Numbered from the stretch's first letter, positions 26,531 through 37,161 are shown. The stretch is 64,000 nt of DNA from Desulforegula conservatrix Mb1Pa (GCF_000426225.1 NZ_AUEY01000004.1:94137-158136); one strand, 5' to 3'. Made by a program: numbers and translations. Notes: a model not told the origin generated them from the letters alone.

Positions 26531-27208
26531 TTATCTTATGAATCTTATCCATCTCCAGAAATTGAGTATGCCTGCAAGGGCAGAGGCTACATAGGTCAGG
26601 GCGCAGGCAAGAAGAATCTTTCTCGCCTCTTTTAAATCTTCAGCCGGAATCCATTTACCTTCGGCAAGTATGGGAAGGGCCCTTCTGAAGCTTGCGTCAA
26701 ACTCCACTGGGAGAGTAATAAGATGAACCACAATTGGGAATCCAAGAGCCAGAAATCCTCCGGCTGCGACCAGAAGTCCTGCGGCAGGGACTCTGAGAAC
26801 AGAGATTATTATGGGGACGCCCAGAATAAGAAAAGCGCCGGCCTTTTCAGCATAAAAACCAGCATGGGCGAGTCTTGTTCTTAAAACCAGGGGAAGATAT
26901 CCTTCCCGTCTCTGGATTGCGTGGCCAATCTCATGGGCAGCAACTACAACTGAGGTCAGCGATCTTTTGCCGCAATTGAATCTTGTCAGACGGACAATAT
27001 TCAATAAAGGGTCATAATGATCGCCTGCAAGGCTCTCTTCCACTTTCACATCATCCATGCCAAGCTCTTTCAGCAAAAGGCGGGCGAACTCAAATCCATC
27101 TCCTGAAAAATACTCGGACTTGCTGTTTCTTGCCAGAACCGAACCGGCCCACAAAGCTGGTCCATAAAGAACAGAAAGAATAATGATTGCAAATATTAAC
27201 CAGAGCAT
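26531..27208 (-). CDS. Neutral zinc metallopeptidase, YugP type
   Basis: A 225-residue membrane protein with an N-terminal membrane segment, then a zincin motif HEIGH in VVVAAHEIGHAIQRREGY, then two to three C-terminal membrane segments. This is the layout of the YugP-like membrane metallopeptidase family, whose substrates are unknown. The third zinc ligand may lie in LPVEFDASFRRA, as in the family. The start overlaps the end of the upstream radical SAM gene by 13 bases, so the two are probably translated from one message. Confidence 0.88.
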   Translation of the reverse strand: MLWLIFAIIILSVLYGPALWAGSVLARNSKSEYFSGDGFEFARLLLKELGMDDVKVEESLAGDHYDPLLNIVRLTRFNCGKRSLTSVVVAAHEIGHAIQRREGYLPLVLRTRLAHAGFYAEKAGAFLILGVPIIISVLRVPAAGLLVAAGGFLALGFPIVVHLITLPVEFDASFRRALPILAEGKWIPAEDLKEARKILLACALTYVASALAGILNFWRWIRFIR

Positions 27209-28119
27209 GGTTCGTAGAGTCTCCCCTGCCAGGTGTCCCTTTTTTCAAGGAGCTTTATTACAGCCTGACGGTTAGGTGTCTTGTCAAGTGCCCACATAGG
27301 AGCAACAAGCTCGTCAGGATGGGGGTCAGCTGTTATCCGGTGAATTATCATTTCAGGAGGAAGAAGCTCCAGAAAGTCGCAGGCAAGTTCAGAATACTCA
27401 TCCCTTGACATGCATGTGTAATCCCCCTTTTTGTACATTTCATCGAGAGCTGTTCCCTTGACAACATATAAAAGATGAAGCTTGACGCCGTCTATTCCAA
27501 GAGAGGCTATTTTTCTTGCTGACGCGAGCATCATCCCGCGTGTTTCGCCTGGAAGTCCGAGAATAATATGGCAGCAGATTTTTATGCCCCGGTTTTTTGT
27601 CATTTCCACGGCCTTAACAAATGTCTCATAATCATGGCCGCGGTTTATTATATCAAGGGTTGAATCATGAACTGACTGAAGCCCGTATTCCATCCAGATA
27701 AGATGTTTTTCAGCATAGCCAGCAATAAGATCAATCTTTTCCTGATCCACGCAGTCAGGCCTTGTTCCAATTGAAAGCCCGACAACGCCCTCGACTGAAA
27801 AAGCCTCGTCATACATTTCCTTAAGGCGTTCCACAGGTGCGTATGTGTTTGTGAATGACTGGAAATAAGCAAGAAACTTCTTGGCCTTATACCTCTGGCC
27901 CACTCCTTTTTTCGCAGATTCTATCTGCCTTGCTATGGGAATACCCTGGACGCTCAGGCCGGTTCCTGACCCCTGGGGATTGCAATAAATGCACCCGCCG
28001 GTTCCTCGGCTTCCATCCCTGTTAGGGCATGTAAGACCCGCATCGACCGTTATCTTCTGCACTCTTTCCCCAAAAAGAGAGCGAAGATAGTTATTCAAAT
28101 CATTATATCTTGCCTGCAT
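27196..28119 (-). CDS. Radical SAM protein, YhcC (TIGR01212) family
   Basis: A 307-residue protein. The radical SAM cysteines lie in TCPNRDGSRGTGGCIYC, followed by SIGTRPDCVDQEKIDLI and CCHIILGLPGETRGMM, matching the TIGR01212/YhcC family. It should bind a 4Fe-4S cluster and SAM; the E. coli member YhcC is of unsettled function. The start was moved 22 codons into the ORF, to an ATG preceded by AAGGT, where the family alignment begins (YNDLNNYLRSLFG). It is divergent from mnmG, sharing a region of about 100 bases. Confidence 0.9.
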   Translation of the reverse strand: MQARYNDLNNYLRSLFGERVQKITVDAGLTCPNRDGSRGTGGCIYCNPQGSGTGLSVQGIPIARQIESAKKGVGQRYKAKKFLAYFQSFTNTYAPVERLKEMYDEAFSVEGVVGLSIGTRPDCVDQEKIDLIAGYAEKHLIWMEYGLQSVHDSTLDIINRGHDYETFVKAVEMTKNRGIKICCHIILGLPGETRGMMLASARKIASLGIDGVKLHLLYVVKGTALDEMYKKGDYTCMSRDEYSELACDFLELLPPEMIIHRITADPHPDELVAPMWALDKTPNRQAVIKLLEKRDTWQGRLYEPCSG

Positions 28120-28222
28120 TTGCTTGACCTTGTTCAAACTGGTGATATACTTCGTTTTTGTTTTTTTCTGAAACACGGATAACACAAACGGCCCAACTTA
28201 AGGAATCCTAAAAAAAGATAAA

Positions 28223-30109
28223 ATGGCTTTTTATAATAAAAAATACGACGTTATTGTTACCGGAGCAGGCCACGCAGGATGCGAAGCAGCACTTGCAGCG
28301 GCGAGAATGGGCTGCTCGGTTCTTGTTTTGACCATAGATCTTGACAAGGTTGCGGCCATGCCTTGCAGCCCTTCAATTGGCGGTACTGCAAAAGGCGCAC
28401 TTGTAAGGGAAATCGATGCCCTCGGCGGCGCGATGGCGAGGGCGGCTGACATTACAGCCCTTCAGTACAGGACCCTTAATACCAAAAAAGGGCCGGCTGT
28501 TCATTCCACAAGAACCAGAAACGACAAGAAAAAATACCACATGACCATGAAAACGGTAATGGAATCATGTGAAAATCTTGATCTCAAACAGGGAATAGTT
28601 GAACGCCTTGTAGTTGAAGACGGGAAAATAGTCGGCGTCATAGATCACACAGGTTTCGGATTCATGGCAGGCGCAGTCATTCTCGCAGGAGGAACATTTT
28701 TCAGCGGCCTCGTTCACATCGGAACAAGCTCCATAAAGGCAGGAAGAGCAGGAGAGTTCGCATCTTACAGCCTTCCCGAGCATCTCAGGGAACTCGGTTT
28801 TGAGCTTGGGAGAATGAAAACAGGAACTCCTCCGAGACTCCACAGGCGCAGCATCGATTTTTCCAAATTTTCAGTTCATATGCCTGATGATGTGCCTGTC
28901 CCTTTTTCATACAGAACTTCAGGCGAAATGCCGGTTCAATACCCAAGCTTCATGGGCAGAACAAATACGAGAAGCAGACAAATAGTTCAGGATCACATAC
29001 ATCTTTCACCGCTTTATAATGGAACCATAAAAGGCGTTTCAGCCAGGTATTGCCCTTCATTTGAAGACAAGACAATGCGCTTTCCTGAAAAGGAGACCCA
29101 TAACGTAATCTTAGAACCAGAAGGCCTTGAGACAGACGAAATCTATGCAAGCGGTCTTGGTAACAGTCTTCCAGTCGAGGTTCAGATTCAGTTCGTGAGA
29201 TCCGTCGAAGGACTCGAAGAAGCAGAAATAATGCGCCCGGCCTATGCCATAGAATATGATTACATCAATCCTTTGCAGCTGAAGCCCACCCTTGAGACCA
29301 AGCTCATTTCAGGTCTTTTCACGGCAGGCCAGATAAACGGAACATCAGGATATGAAGAAGCAGGAGCCCAGGGAATATGGGCAGGAATAAACGCTGCATG
29401 CAAAATTCAAAAAAGGCCGGAATTCATCCTCGACAGATCCGAAGCATATATGGCCGTTCTTGTTGACGACCTTGTGACACGGGGAACCAAAGAACCATAC
29501 AGAATGTTCACATCAAGGGCTGAATACAGGCTGATTCTGAGGGAAGATAATTCAGATCTAAGGCTTGCGGCAAAAGCATTTGAATATGGCCTGATATCAA
29601 AGGATCGTTTTCAGGAACTTGAAGACACAAGGGCTATAATTGATTCTGAATTTAAAAGGGTCAAGGCTGCAACTGTCAGACCAACTCCAGAAAACAACGA
29701 GTGGCTTGAATCCAAGGGATCTTCGCCAATCACCACAGGCGCTCACATGGATCAGCTTCTTAAAAGAGCCGAGCTTGATTATTCTGCGGTCGAAGCCCTT
29801 GCGCCCCCGGAAAACAAAATCCCTGAAAAAGCCAGCCGCCAGGTTGAAATCGAAATCAAGTATGAGGGTTACATAAGCAGGCAGATGCAGGAAATTGAGC
29901 GATTCAGGGACATTGAAAAAATAAGGATTCCCGACGGATTCGACTACAGCATCATACAGGGACTTTCAACAGAGCTTAAGGGCAAGCTGGAAAAAATAAA
30001 ACCTTCTTCAGTGGGGCAGGCATCCAGAATTGAGGGAATAACCCCTGCGGCCATATCTGCTGTAATGATAGCCATAAAAGCGTGGAAGAAAAATAAGGAT
30101 GCCGGATAA
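28223..30109 (+). CDS. mnmG: tRNA uridine-5-carboxymethylaminomethyl modification enzyme MnmG
   Basis: A 628-residue FAD protein that with MnmE installs the (carboxymethyl)aminomethyl group at U34 of certain tRNAs. The N-terminal FAD motif is [19 protein letters not shown], followed by [23 protein letters not shown] and [15 protein letters not shown]. The C-terminal part has the family helical domain with [13 protein letters not shown] and [16 protein letters not shown]. The length is typical. The gene is the first of a run with two ABC exporter genes: the next start follows its stop directly. MnmE is not in the window. Confidence 0.97.
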   Translation: MAFYNKKYDVIVTGAGHAGCEAALAAARMGCSVLVLTIDLDKVAAMPCSPSIGGTAKGALVREIDALGGAMARAADITALQYRTLNTKKGPAVHSTRTRNDKKKYHMTMKTVMESCENLDLKQGIVERLVVEDGKIVGVIDHTGFGFMAGAVILAGGTFFSGLVHIGTSSIKAGRAGEFASYSLPEHLRELGFELGRMKTGTPPRLHRRSIDFSKFSVHMPDDVPVPFSYRTSGEMPVQYPSFMGRTNTRSRQIVQDHIHLSPLYNGTIKGVSARYCPSFEDKTMRFPEKETHNVILEPEGLETDEIYASGLGNSLPVEVQIQFVRSVEGLEEAEIMRPAYAIEYDYINPLQLKPTLETKLISGLFTAGQINGTSGYEEAGAQGIWAGINAACKIQKRPEFILDRSEAYMAVLVDDLVTRGTKEPYRMFTSRAEYRLILREDNSDLRLAAKAFEYGLISKDRFQELEDTRAIIDSEFKRVKAATVRPTPENNEWLESKGSSPITTGAHMDQLLKRAELDYSAVEALAPPENKIPEKASRQVEIEIKYEGYISRQMQEIERFRDIEKIRIPDGFDYSIIQGLSTELKGKLEKIKPSSVGQASRIEGITPAAISAVMIAIKAWKKNKDAG

Positions 30110-30706
30110 ATGCCTGGAAAGCTTATCGTTTCCGGGCTTAAGGCCCTTGATATCGGCCCTGTGAACCTGGAAATAAATCCTGGTGAAACCGTTTGCATAA
30201 AAGGTGATTCAGGATCAGGGAAAAGCATTATGCTCAAGGCAATTGTGGATATAATTCCCCATGATGGGGATGTCTTCCTTGGGACAACCTCCATGAACAT
30301 GGTCTCAGGGCCTGAATGGAGAAAAAAGGTGGGGCTTCTTCCAGCAAGTAGTTCATGGTGGGAAGACAGGGTAAGGGATCATTTCATATTTCCGGAACAG
30401 ACTGATTTCGGCATTATGGGCTTTGAAAATGATATCCTTGAATGGGAAATAAAAAGGCTCTCAAGTGGAGAAAAGCAGAGACTTTCAATATTGCGGCTGC
30501 TCGAGAACAGACCAGAGGCTCTTCTTCTCGATGAACCCACAGCCAATCTTGATCCAGGAAATACAGAAAGAGTCGAAAACATCATATCAGATTTTTCAAA
30601 AAGTACGGGATGCCCGGTAATATGGGTAAGCCATGATACTGCCCAGGCTGACAGGATCGCTTCAAGGCTTTTTATAATGAATAATGGCAAGCTGACAGAG
30701 GGATAA
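30110..30706 (+). CDS. fetA: ABC exporter ATP-binding subunit, FetA (YbbL) type
   Basis: A 198-residue ATPase with Walker A GDSGSGKS, signature RLSSGEKQRLSILRLL, Walker B ALLLDEP and the H-loop WVSHD. It is paired with a FetB-like membrane protein whose ATG directly follows its stop. In E. coli FetAB (YbbLM) is linked to iron export and oxidative stress resistance; that role is inferred here. It is slightly shorter than E. coli FetA. Tight junctions on both sides indicate cotranscription with mnmG and fetB. Confidence 0.87.
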   Translation: MPGKLIVSGLKALDIGPVNLEINPGETVCIKGDSGSGKSIMLKAIVDIIPHDGDVFLGTTSMNMVSGPEWRKKVGLLPASSSWWEDRVRDHFIFPEQTDFGIMGFENDILEWEIKRLSSGEKQRLSILRLLENRPEALLLDEPTANLDPGNTERVENIISDFSKSTGCPVIWVSHDTAQADRIASRLFIMNNGKLTEG

Positions 30707-31510
30707 ATGGAACCAATAATCAAACTGTCAGTTCTTGACCTTTCGGTTTCGGCGGTATTCATTGCCGTGCTTGCGGCCATCGCCTACAGAATGCGTCTTG
30801 GAATATCGAGAATCCTTATTTCAAGCGCGGCAAGGGCCTTTATACAGCTTTCCCTTGTCGGCATAGCTCTCAAATTTATATTCGAGAAGTCGAACCCTTT
30901 ATGGATAAGCTTAATATCAGTAATCATGCTTCTTTCAGCAGCCAGAGAAGTTTACGGAAGACAGAAGAGAAAACACAGCGGAGCCTCGGGTTTTATGATG
31001 GGTGCGCTCCCTCTTATGGTTTCATCATTTACGATAACAATTCTGGCCTTGACGATAATAATTAAAATCAAGCCCTGGTACACCCCTCAATACGCCATAC
31101 CCTTACTTGGAATGCTTCTTGGCAATACAATGACAGGCATAGCCCTCGGCCTTGACAGGCTGAGTCAGGGAGCATGGGACAGAAAAGATGAGATCGAGGC
31201 AAGGCTCATGCTGGGACACAAGGCCCAGGATGCCATATCAGAAATCAAAAAGGACAGCATCCGAAGTGCCATGACTCCGATAATAAACTCCATGTCAGTG
31301 GCAGGACTCGTAAGCCTTCCCGGAATGATGACGGGCCAGATTCTCGGCGGCAATCCTCCCATGGAAGCAGTAAAATATCAGATCCTGATAATATTTCTCA
31401 TCGCATGTGCGTCAGGATTCGGGGTAATAATTGCGGTACATGCTTCTTCTGCAAGGCTTTTTGATGTACGCCAGAGACTGAGACTGGACAGACTGAAAAC
31501 AGACAGATAA
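30707..31510 (+). CDS. fetB: ABC exporter membrane subunit, FetB (YbbM, UPF0014) type
   Basis: A 267-residue membrane protein with about seven hydrophobic segments. Family features include AARAFIQLSLVGIALKFIF, PLLGMLLGNTMTGIALGLDRL and LVSLPGMMTGQILGG. It pairs with the preceding ATPase to form the transporter; metal (iron) export is the known role of the E. coli pair. The C-terminus is basic and cytoplasmic. It ends the mnmG-fetAB run. A GCAAAAC/GTTTTGC dyad soon after the stop might be a weak terminator. Confidence 0.92.
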   Translation: MEPIIKLSVLDLSVSAVFIAVLAAIAYRMRLGISRILISSAARAFIQLSLVGIALKFIFEKSNPLWISLISVIMLLSAAREVYGRQKRKHSGASGFMMGALPLMVSSFTITILALTIIIKIKPWYTPQYAIPLLGMLLGNTMTGIALGLDRLSQGAWDRKDEIEARLMLGHKAQDAISEIKKDSIRSAMTPIINSMSVAGLVSLPGMMTGQILGGNPPMEAVKYQILIIFLIACASGFGVIIAVHASSARLFDVRQRLRLDRLKTDR

Positions 31511-31587
31511 AGCAAAACTTTAAAACACAGGCCTGTTTTGCCAAACTTCCGTATTCATAAATCTTCACAGATACTGAAATTACGGGC

Positions 31588-31617
31588 TTGACAGCACTTA
31601 CTACAAAATTAAATTAT
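31588..31617 (+). promoter_or_regulatory. Candidate sigma-70 promoter of the DnaJ-type gene
   Basis: TTGACA (31588-31593) is followed after 16-18 bases by TAAATTAT, a possible -10 region. It lies about 40 bases upstream of the co-chaperone ATG. The -35 box is a perfect match; the -10 box is poor. Confidence 0.4.
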
Positions 31618-31656
31618 CTCTGAGAGAGAATCTATACTACGAGGATATAATATACT

Positions 31657-32568
31657 ATGGCAGCCGAAGATTATTATAAGGAATTGGGAGTGGCAAAAAC
31701 AGCCACTGCCGAAGAAATCAAAAAGTCTTACAGGAAACTTGCGGTAAAATATCACCCTGACAAAAACAAGGGCGACAAGGCGGCAGAGGAAAAATTTAAA
31801 AAAATCAGCGAGGCCTATGCCGTTCTGAGCGATCCTGAAAAAAGAAAACAGTATGACACATACGGATCAACTGATTTCCACCAGAGATACAGTCAGGAAG
31901 ATATTTTCAAAAATTTCGATTTCAGCAACATATTCAGTGAGTTCGGATTTGACTTTGGCGGTGGCGGAGGAGGTTTCAATTTTGGGAAAGGCCGGCACGG
32001 ACACAGATCAGCGCATCAGAGATTCAGTCAGCATGGCGGCAACACAAAGGGGACAGATCTCAGCTACGAAATAAGCCTGACTCCATATGAAGTTTTTCAT
32101 GGTACTGAAAAGACCGTAACACTTAGTTCCGGAGGATCAAATGAACAGGTAAACGTAAAAATACCCAAAGGAATGGTTACCGGGAAAAAAATCAGACTGA
32201 CAGGAAAAGGCGAAAGAAGCCCTTTTGGAGGACAGCCAGGCGACCTCTATATAGTCTCAAAAGTTGTTCCTGACTCCCAATTTGAAGTTGAGGGACAAGA
32301 TGTAATATCAACCCACGAAATAAAACTTACAGAAGCAATAATAGGCACAAAAGTGAATGTCAGCACACTGGACGGCCGCGAAATATGCGTAAAAATCCCT
32401 CCGGGAACACAGCATAAAACAAAAATGCGCATTCCAGGTCTTGGCATACCCCATATGAAGGACAATCAAAAAGGTGATATGTTTGTCCTCATAAATATCA
32501 GAATGCCCAAGAGCCTCACAACCGAACAGTCAAAAATAGTTGATGAACTTGCAAAAACAGGGCTTTGA
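31657..32568 (+). CDS. DnaJ/CbpA-type co-chaperone (type II Hsp40)
   Basis: A 303-residue J-protein. The J domain (about 5-70) has the HPD motif in [10 protein letters not shown], then a Gly/Phe-rich segment with [13 protein letters not shown], then two C-terminal beta domains ([42 protein letters not shown]). There is no Cys-rich zinc domain, so it is the CbpA-like class that feeds clients to DnaK. No dnaK or grpE is adjacent. A 44-bp perfect palindrome follows the stop by a few bases. Confidence 0.95.
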   Translation: MAAEDYYKELGVAKTATAEEIKKSYRKLAVKYHPDKNKGDKAAEEKFKKISEAYAVLSDPEKRKQYDTYGSTDFHQRYSQEDIFKNFDFSNIFSEFGFDFGGGGGGFNFGKGRHGHRSAHQRFSQHGGNTKGTDLSYEISLTPYEVFHGTEKTVTLSSGGSNEQVNVKIPKGMVTGKKIRLTGKGERSPFGGQPGDLYIVSKVVPDSQFEVEGQDVISTHEIKLTEAIIGTKVNVSTLDGREICVKIPPGTQHKTKMRIPGLGIPHMKDNQKGDMFVLINIRMPKSLTTEQSKIVDELAKTGL

Positions 32569-32576
32569 CAAGGTGC

Positions 32577-32620
32577 GCCTCAGGCGGATCGCTTTTTGCA
32601 AAAAGCGATCCGCCTGAGGC
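32577..32620. terminator. Perfect 44-bp palindrome after the co-chaperone gene
   Basis: Two 22-base arms with no spacer, starting GCCTCAGGCGGATCGC and ending in its exact complement. The centre is TTTTTGCAAAAA. It starts 9 bases after the DnaJ-type stop. It is related to the family A core but perfected into a palindrome; it would form a strong RNA hairpin and probably ends the transcript. Confidence 0.7.
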
Positions 32621-32645
32621 CATCCAAAATAGATGCATTCTATAT

Positions 32646-32783
32646 TTGATGGTCTTGCAAAAAATCAAAAAAAGGGCATTGAAGTCATGCCGGACTTGAT
32701 CCGGCATTTTTGTATTTTCAGGTACTTCTGGATTCCGGCCTGTGCTGAATGATGGCAATAGGACTTTTTGCGACTTTGCCATA
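32646..32783. repeat. Family B interspersed repeat, copy 3
   Basis: TTGATGGTCTTGCAAAAAATC at the left, then CATGCCGGACTTGATCCGGC and TCTGGATTCCGGCCTG, and GACTTTTTGCGACTTTGCCA at the right. The two ends are inverted. It lies between the convergent co-chaperone and kinase genes. Confidence 0.85.
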
Positions 32784-32821
32784 TTTAAAACCTGAATAAG
32801 AGGTACATAGCCAATAACAGC

Positions 32822-35716
32822 CTATTTAGGCATAGGAAGTCTGACTATTATCTTGCATCCCCTGCCCGGCTCTGACTCAGCCTCCATGAAGCCGCCGTGG
32901 TTTTCAGTCACGATAAAATAAGCAAGGGATAGTCCAAGGCCTGTACCCTGGCCGACCTGCTTGGTTGTAAAAAAAGGCTCAAACACTTTCTTCCTCGTTT
33001 CCTCATCCATCCCAGGCCCATTGTCCTTAATCTCTATGCAGGCCATTTTTCTTTTGACATAAAGCCTCACAAGAAACTCAGGCTCATTGCCATCAAGGAT
33101 TCCACCGGATTCGAACATTGCTTGGGCGCCATTCCTGAAAATATTAAGAAAGACCTGCTGCATCTTGTTTCTCTCACAAGGCACCATTGGCATATTCTGC
33201 TGGTAGTCCCTAACAATATTGATTTTCCTGAAATCATAGGATTTCTTTAAATCATAATCGCTTGCTGCAAGTTCAAGGGTCTTTTCAATAATATCGGAGA
33301 TATCAGCAGGCTCAGTCCTTGCGGATTCCTTCCTGCTGAAACTAAGCATGTTCTCAACTATTGAGGCTGCCCTCTGGCCGGATGAAAGGGATAGATCAAT
33401 CATCTTGATCAGGTTGCGCCTTTCGGAATAATCCGCTATTTTTGCGATATCTGTTCCGCAGGCAAGAGCAACATCCTCATTATTTTTATTTTTTTCGACC
33501 AGCCTTGATTTTATCACCTGCATATTCTGAATAATGGCTGCAAGCGGGTTATTTATTTCATGAGCCATTCCTGCTGCAAGGCCTCCGATGGAAAGCATCT
33601 TTTCTGATTGGATCATGATTTCTTCCATTCTGACCTTGTCAGTAACATCGTCAACCCTTATGACAGCACCTTCAGCACCGTTTGAAACCAACGGATAGAC
33701 AGTAATATCAGCAAGAAATTTCATTGTATCGGTTTCAAGGCTTATTTTGCTGTATTTGCCAGGAGCCCGGTTCAGGATAGCCTGCCTCACATTATCCATC
33801 CCGAATCCAAGGTCAGGGAAAATATCAAAAAATCTTTTTCCTATCACAAAATCAGCAGAATACTTGGATAGCTTTTCTGCCTCCTTGTTCCACTGGGTTA
33901 TTCTTCCGGCAGGATCGACACCTATGATTGCAGATGGCATTGAATCGATAATGTTTTTAAGAAATTTCCTGAGCTGCCACATTTGTTCCTCGGCCTGACG
34001 CTGCTCGGTTATATCTATTATAACTCCGTCTATGAGGCTGATTTCGCCATCATTGTCCGCAGCACCCTGACCGCTCTCATAAACCCACCTGTAAAGCCCT
34101 GTCGAGTGCCTTATCCGATACTCGGCCACAAATCCGCGTCCGCTGAAAAAAGCCTCCAAAATAGTATTTCTGATCATTGACTGGTCATCGGCATGAATAA
34201 TCTCCCTGTATGCGGAGATGCCTTTACCAAGAAACACTGAAGAGGGATAGCCAGTTATCTCCTCAATCGCCTCACTTACAAATTCAATATTCCAGCCATT
34301 ATCTTTCCTGCATCTGTAAACAGCTCCGGGAGTGTTCTCCACAAGGCTTCTGAACTTTGCCTCATTTTCCCTGAGTTCTTCCTCAATTCTCTTTATTTCA
34401 GTAATATCTCTTCCTGTTACAAGCACGGTCACAGAGTCATTGTCGCCGTCAACTTCAGGAATAAAAAGACAATCAAGCCAGAGCCCAGAACCTGTCTGAA
34501 AATCCATGCGCTGTCTTTCCCTGATATTCAAGGCTGAATTTATTGCGTTTGCAAAAAGCATGGACAAGGATGACGGGAGGCCTATTTCATATACTGTTTT
34601 CCCGAACAGTCTGTTTTCATCGCATTCAGTAATGAGAGAGGCACCTGGGTTGGCATAAACAATTTTAAGGGATGAATCGAATCTGATTATGAAATCCGTA
34701 GAATTCTCGGCAAGAGTTCTGTACCTTTCCTCGCTCTCCCTCGATTTTTTCTCTGAGTCGCATAACTCCTTATTTCTAAGCTCAAATGTCTTAACAGCCT
34801 TCCTTATTCTGCCCCTGACCTGGATGGTCAATAAATAAGCCAGCAAAGCCATAATAACCAGAATCACGGCAATGGCTGCAATATATCTCCAGTAATAAAA
34901 AGATGAAGCATCCCCGCCGGTCCACCTGTTTACAATGGACTGGATTTCCTTGTCCGATATCTGGGAAAATCCCTTTTCAATTAAATAGGCCAATCCTGCT
35001 TTGTCTTTTCTCACCGCTGCCATTACGGAACTCTTATAAACAGGCTCCTTTGAAAACCTAAAATTATTGTCACCATCCAATTTTGAGAGGAAATAAAGAC
35101 CGACAGGCAGGTCACAGACAAATGCCCTTATCTCTCCGGATACGGCAGCCCTGATCATGCCTTCATATGAGTCAAACATGACGGTAATCAGAGACGGGGA
35201 ATTATCCGAAAGATACTGTGCGAAATCATCACCCTTCACAAAACCGACCCTGAAACCTGCCAGATCTTTTAATTCTTTTACGCCATAAACGCTTTTGTGA
35301 AAAAAGATACTGGTATTCAGACTAAAATACGGTTTGGTGAATACGTATTCTGCGGCCCTTTCATCTGTATAAAGAACGCCCGAAAGTACATCGGCCTTAC
35401 CTGACTGGACAAGGGAAGCTGCGTCCTTCATGGACATGCATCTGTATTCTATGGGAATTCCTGTCTTTGATGACCAAAGCCGCCATATATCGACAAATAT
35501 CCCCCGCGCCTTGCCATCGTTTGCGAGAAATTCCATGGGCGCGTAATCAGAATCACCTGCTATGATCAATTTTGAAGGGACTGATAAAGATGACTGATCC
35601 CGTTCAGGCTCTGAGGCAAAAACTGACTGAAAAAAGGTAATGTAAAGCAGAAGTACCAATATAAAAAAGAAGGCGTCTGCTTTTTGTTTGCAAGAAAATT
35701 TTATCATTATACCCAT
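32822..35716 (-). CDS. Sensor histidine kinase with periplasmic solute-binding domain
   Basis: A 964-residue membrane kinase. A signal anchor (about 15-35) leads to a periplasmic family 3 solute-binding domain (about 48-275), TM2 (about 278-300), three PAS domains (about 330-445, 455-570 and 580-700), then HisKA with the phospho-acceptor His in GMAHEINNPLAAIIQN, and HATPase_c with LNIFRNGAQAMF, IKDNGPGMD and GQGTGLGLSL. It should bind a small ligand such as an amino acid outside the membrane and phosphorylate the NtrC-type regulator encoded 32 bases upstream. The ligand is unknown. The start lacks a clear ribosome site; the next Met is three codons later. Confidence 0.92.
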   Translation of the reverse strand: MGIMIKFSCKQKADAFFFILVLLLYITFFQSVFASEPERDQSSLSVPSKLIIAGDSDYAPMEFLANDGKARGIFVDIWRLWSSKTGIPIEYRCMSMKDAASLVQSGKADVLSGVLYTDERAAEYVFTKPYFSLNTSIFFHKSVYGVKELKDLAGFRVGFVKGDDFAQYLSDNSPSLITVMFDSYEGMIRAAVSGEIRAFVCDLPVGLYFLSKLDGDNNFRFSKEPVYKSSVMAAVRKDKAGLAYLIEKGFSQISDKEIQSIVNRWTGGDASSFYYWRYIAAIAVILVIMALLAYLLTIQVRGRIRKAVKTFELRNKELCDSEKKSRESEERYRTLAENSTDFIIRFDSSLKIVYANPGASLITECDENRLFGKTVYEIGLPSSLSMLFANAINSALNIRERQRMDFQTGSGLWLDCLFIPEVDGDNDSVTVLVTGRDITEIKRIEEELRENEAKFRSLVENTPGAVYRCRKDNGWNIEFVSEAIEEITGYPSSVFLGKGISAYREIIHADDQSMIRNTILEAFFSGRGFVAEYRIRHSTGLYRWVYESGQGAADNDGEISLIDGVIIDITEQRQAEEQMWQLRKFLKNIIDSMPSAIIGVDPAGRITQWNKEAEKLSKYSADFVIGKRFFDIFPDLGFGMDNVRQAILNRAPGKYSKISLETDTMKFLADITVYPLVSNGAEGAVIRVDDVTDKVRMEEIMIQSEKMLSIGGLAAGMAHEINNPLAAIIQNMQVIKSRLVEKNKNNEDVALACGTDIAKIADYSERRNLIKMIDLSLSSGQRAASIVENMLSFSRKESARTEPADISDIIEKTLELAASDYDLKKSYDFRKINIVRDYQQNMPMVPCERNKMQQVFLNIFRNGAQAMFESGGILDGNEPEFLVRLYVKRKMACIEIKDNGPGMDEETRKKVFEPFFTTKQVGQGTGLGLSLAYFIVTENHGGFMEAESEPGRGCKIIVRLPMPK

Positions 35717-35748
35717 ATCTATGAGTTTATGTTCAACTTAAAATACCG

Positions 35749-37161
35749 TCATTCATCAGAGCCAGCATCTTCACCGAACTTACTTAATCTGTACCTGAGA
35801 GACCTTAGGTTGATCCCAAGAAGTTCGGCCGCTTTTGTCTTGTTTCCGTTTGAGGCGGCCATGGCTCTTTTAACATATTCTTCCTCAATCTCTGCAAGAA
35901 TCCTATCTATCTCAACGCCTTTCTCAACATCGTTAAGGTCGTAACGTCTCCCTGCACCGGTTCCTTCTATCCATCTTCTTCTTTTGTGAAGGGACAGGGA
36001 AAGACTCTCAGGAAGAATTATATTTGTGGCGGAAAGAGCGACGCTTCTTTCAATTATATTTTCAAGCTCCCTTATATTCCCTGGGAAATCATATTTACAA
36101 AGGAGATCAAGTGCATAAGAAGACAGTTTTCTTATTTCCTTGCCCATTTCCTTTGAATATTTCTCTAAAAAATGCTGGGCAAGAGCCTTAATATCCGATT
36201 TTCTTTCCCTCAGAGGCGGCATCTTGATTTCAATTACATTAAGGCGGTAGTAAAGATCCTCCCTGAACTTGCCCTCAATGACTTCCTTTTCAAGACTCTT
36301 GTTAGTGGCTGCAACAAATCTTATATCAACCTTTATATCTTCAGTGCTGCCAACAGCCTTGAATTTTCTCTCCTGAACAGCCCTCAGAAGCTTTACCTGA
36401 AGAGACAGAGGAAGTTCGCCTATTTCATCAAGAAAGACAGTGCCTCCGTTTGCTGATTCAAGAAGACCTTTTTTGTCAGAGCTTGCTCCTGTAAAAGCGC
36501 CTCTCTTGTATCCGAAAAACTCACTTTCCATGAGATTTTCAGGGATTCCGCCGCAATTTATAACAACAAATGGTTTTTCCTGCCTGCCGCTTAAACTATG
36601 AATTGACTCCGCAATCTTTTCCTTGCCTGTTCCGCTTTCGCCTGAGATCAGGACATTTGTTCTGGTTGGAGCAATCTCTCTGATTACATCATAAATCCTC
36701 ATCATTTCAGGACAGTTACCAACAATTGATCCAAAATGAAGATTCTGTTTACTTTCATCCTCAATGGCTCTTTTTTCAAGGTCAGGAGTTCTGAGTTTGA
36801 GGGCTTTTTCTATGGACGAGAGGAGTTCTTTATTATCAAACGGTTTGGGAAGATAGTCGTATGCACCGGAATTCATAGCCTCAACAGCAGTCTCTGCACT
36901 TGCAAAGGCAGAAATCATTACAACAGGAAGATGTGAATTTATGGATTTTGCTTCCTTAAGCACATCGATTCCTGTCATATCCCCAAGCTTGATGTCACAG
37001 AGCACAAGATCATACATTTCATTTTTAAGAAACTTCTTTGCCGACTTTCCACTCTCGGCGAGCGAGACTCTATACCCTTTTTTTGAAAGGATAAAATCAA
37101 GAAATTCCCTCATGCCAAGTTCATCATCGACAACAAGTATACGGACAGAATCAGATGTCAT
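35749..37161 (-). CDS. Sigma-54-dependent response regulator, NtrC family
   Basis: A 470-residue transcription activator. The receiver domain (about 7-120) has the acceptor Asp56 in VLCDIKLG. The AAA+ domain (about 145-375) has Walker A GESGTGKE, the sigma-54 contact loop GAFTGA and Walker B GGTVFLDEIGELP. The C-terminal Fis-type helix-turn-helix is NGNKTKAAELLGINLRSLRYR. When phosphorylated it should drive sigma-54 promoters. It precedes its probable kinase on the same strand, so the regulator is translated first. Target genes cannot be named; no clear sigma-54 promoter was found in the window. Confidence 0.95.
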   Translation of the reverse strand: MTSDSVRILVVDDELGMREFLDFILSKKGYRVSLAESGKSAKKFLKNEMYDLVLCDIKLGDMTGIDVLKEAKSINSHLPVVMISAFASAETAVEAMNSGAYDYLPKPFDNKELLSSIEKALKLRTPDLEKRAIEDESKQNLHFGSIVGNCPEMMRIYDVIREIAPTRTNVLISGESGTGKEKIAESIHSLSGRQEKPFVVINCGGIPENLMESEFFGYKRGAFTGASSDKKGLLESANGGTVFLDEIGELPLSLQVKLLRAVQERKFKAVGSTEDIKVDIRFVAATNKSLEKEVIEGKFREDLYYRLNVIEIKMPPLRERKSDIKALAQHFLEKYSKEMGKEIRKLSSYALDLLCKYDFPGNIRELENIIERSVALSATNIILPESLSLSLHKRRRWIEGTGAGRRYDLNDVEKGVEIDRILAEIEEEYVKRAMAASNGNKTKAAELLGINLRSLRYRLSKFGEDAGSDE

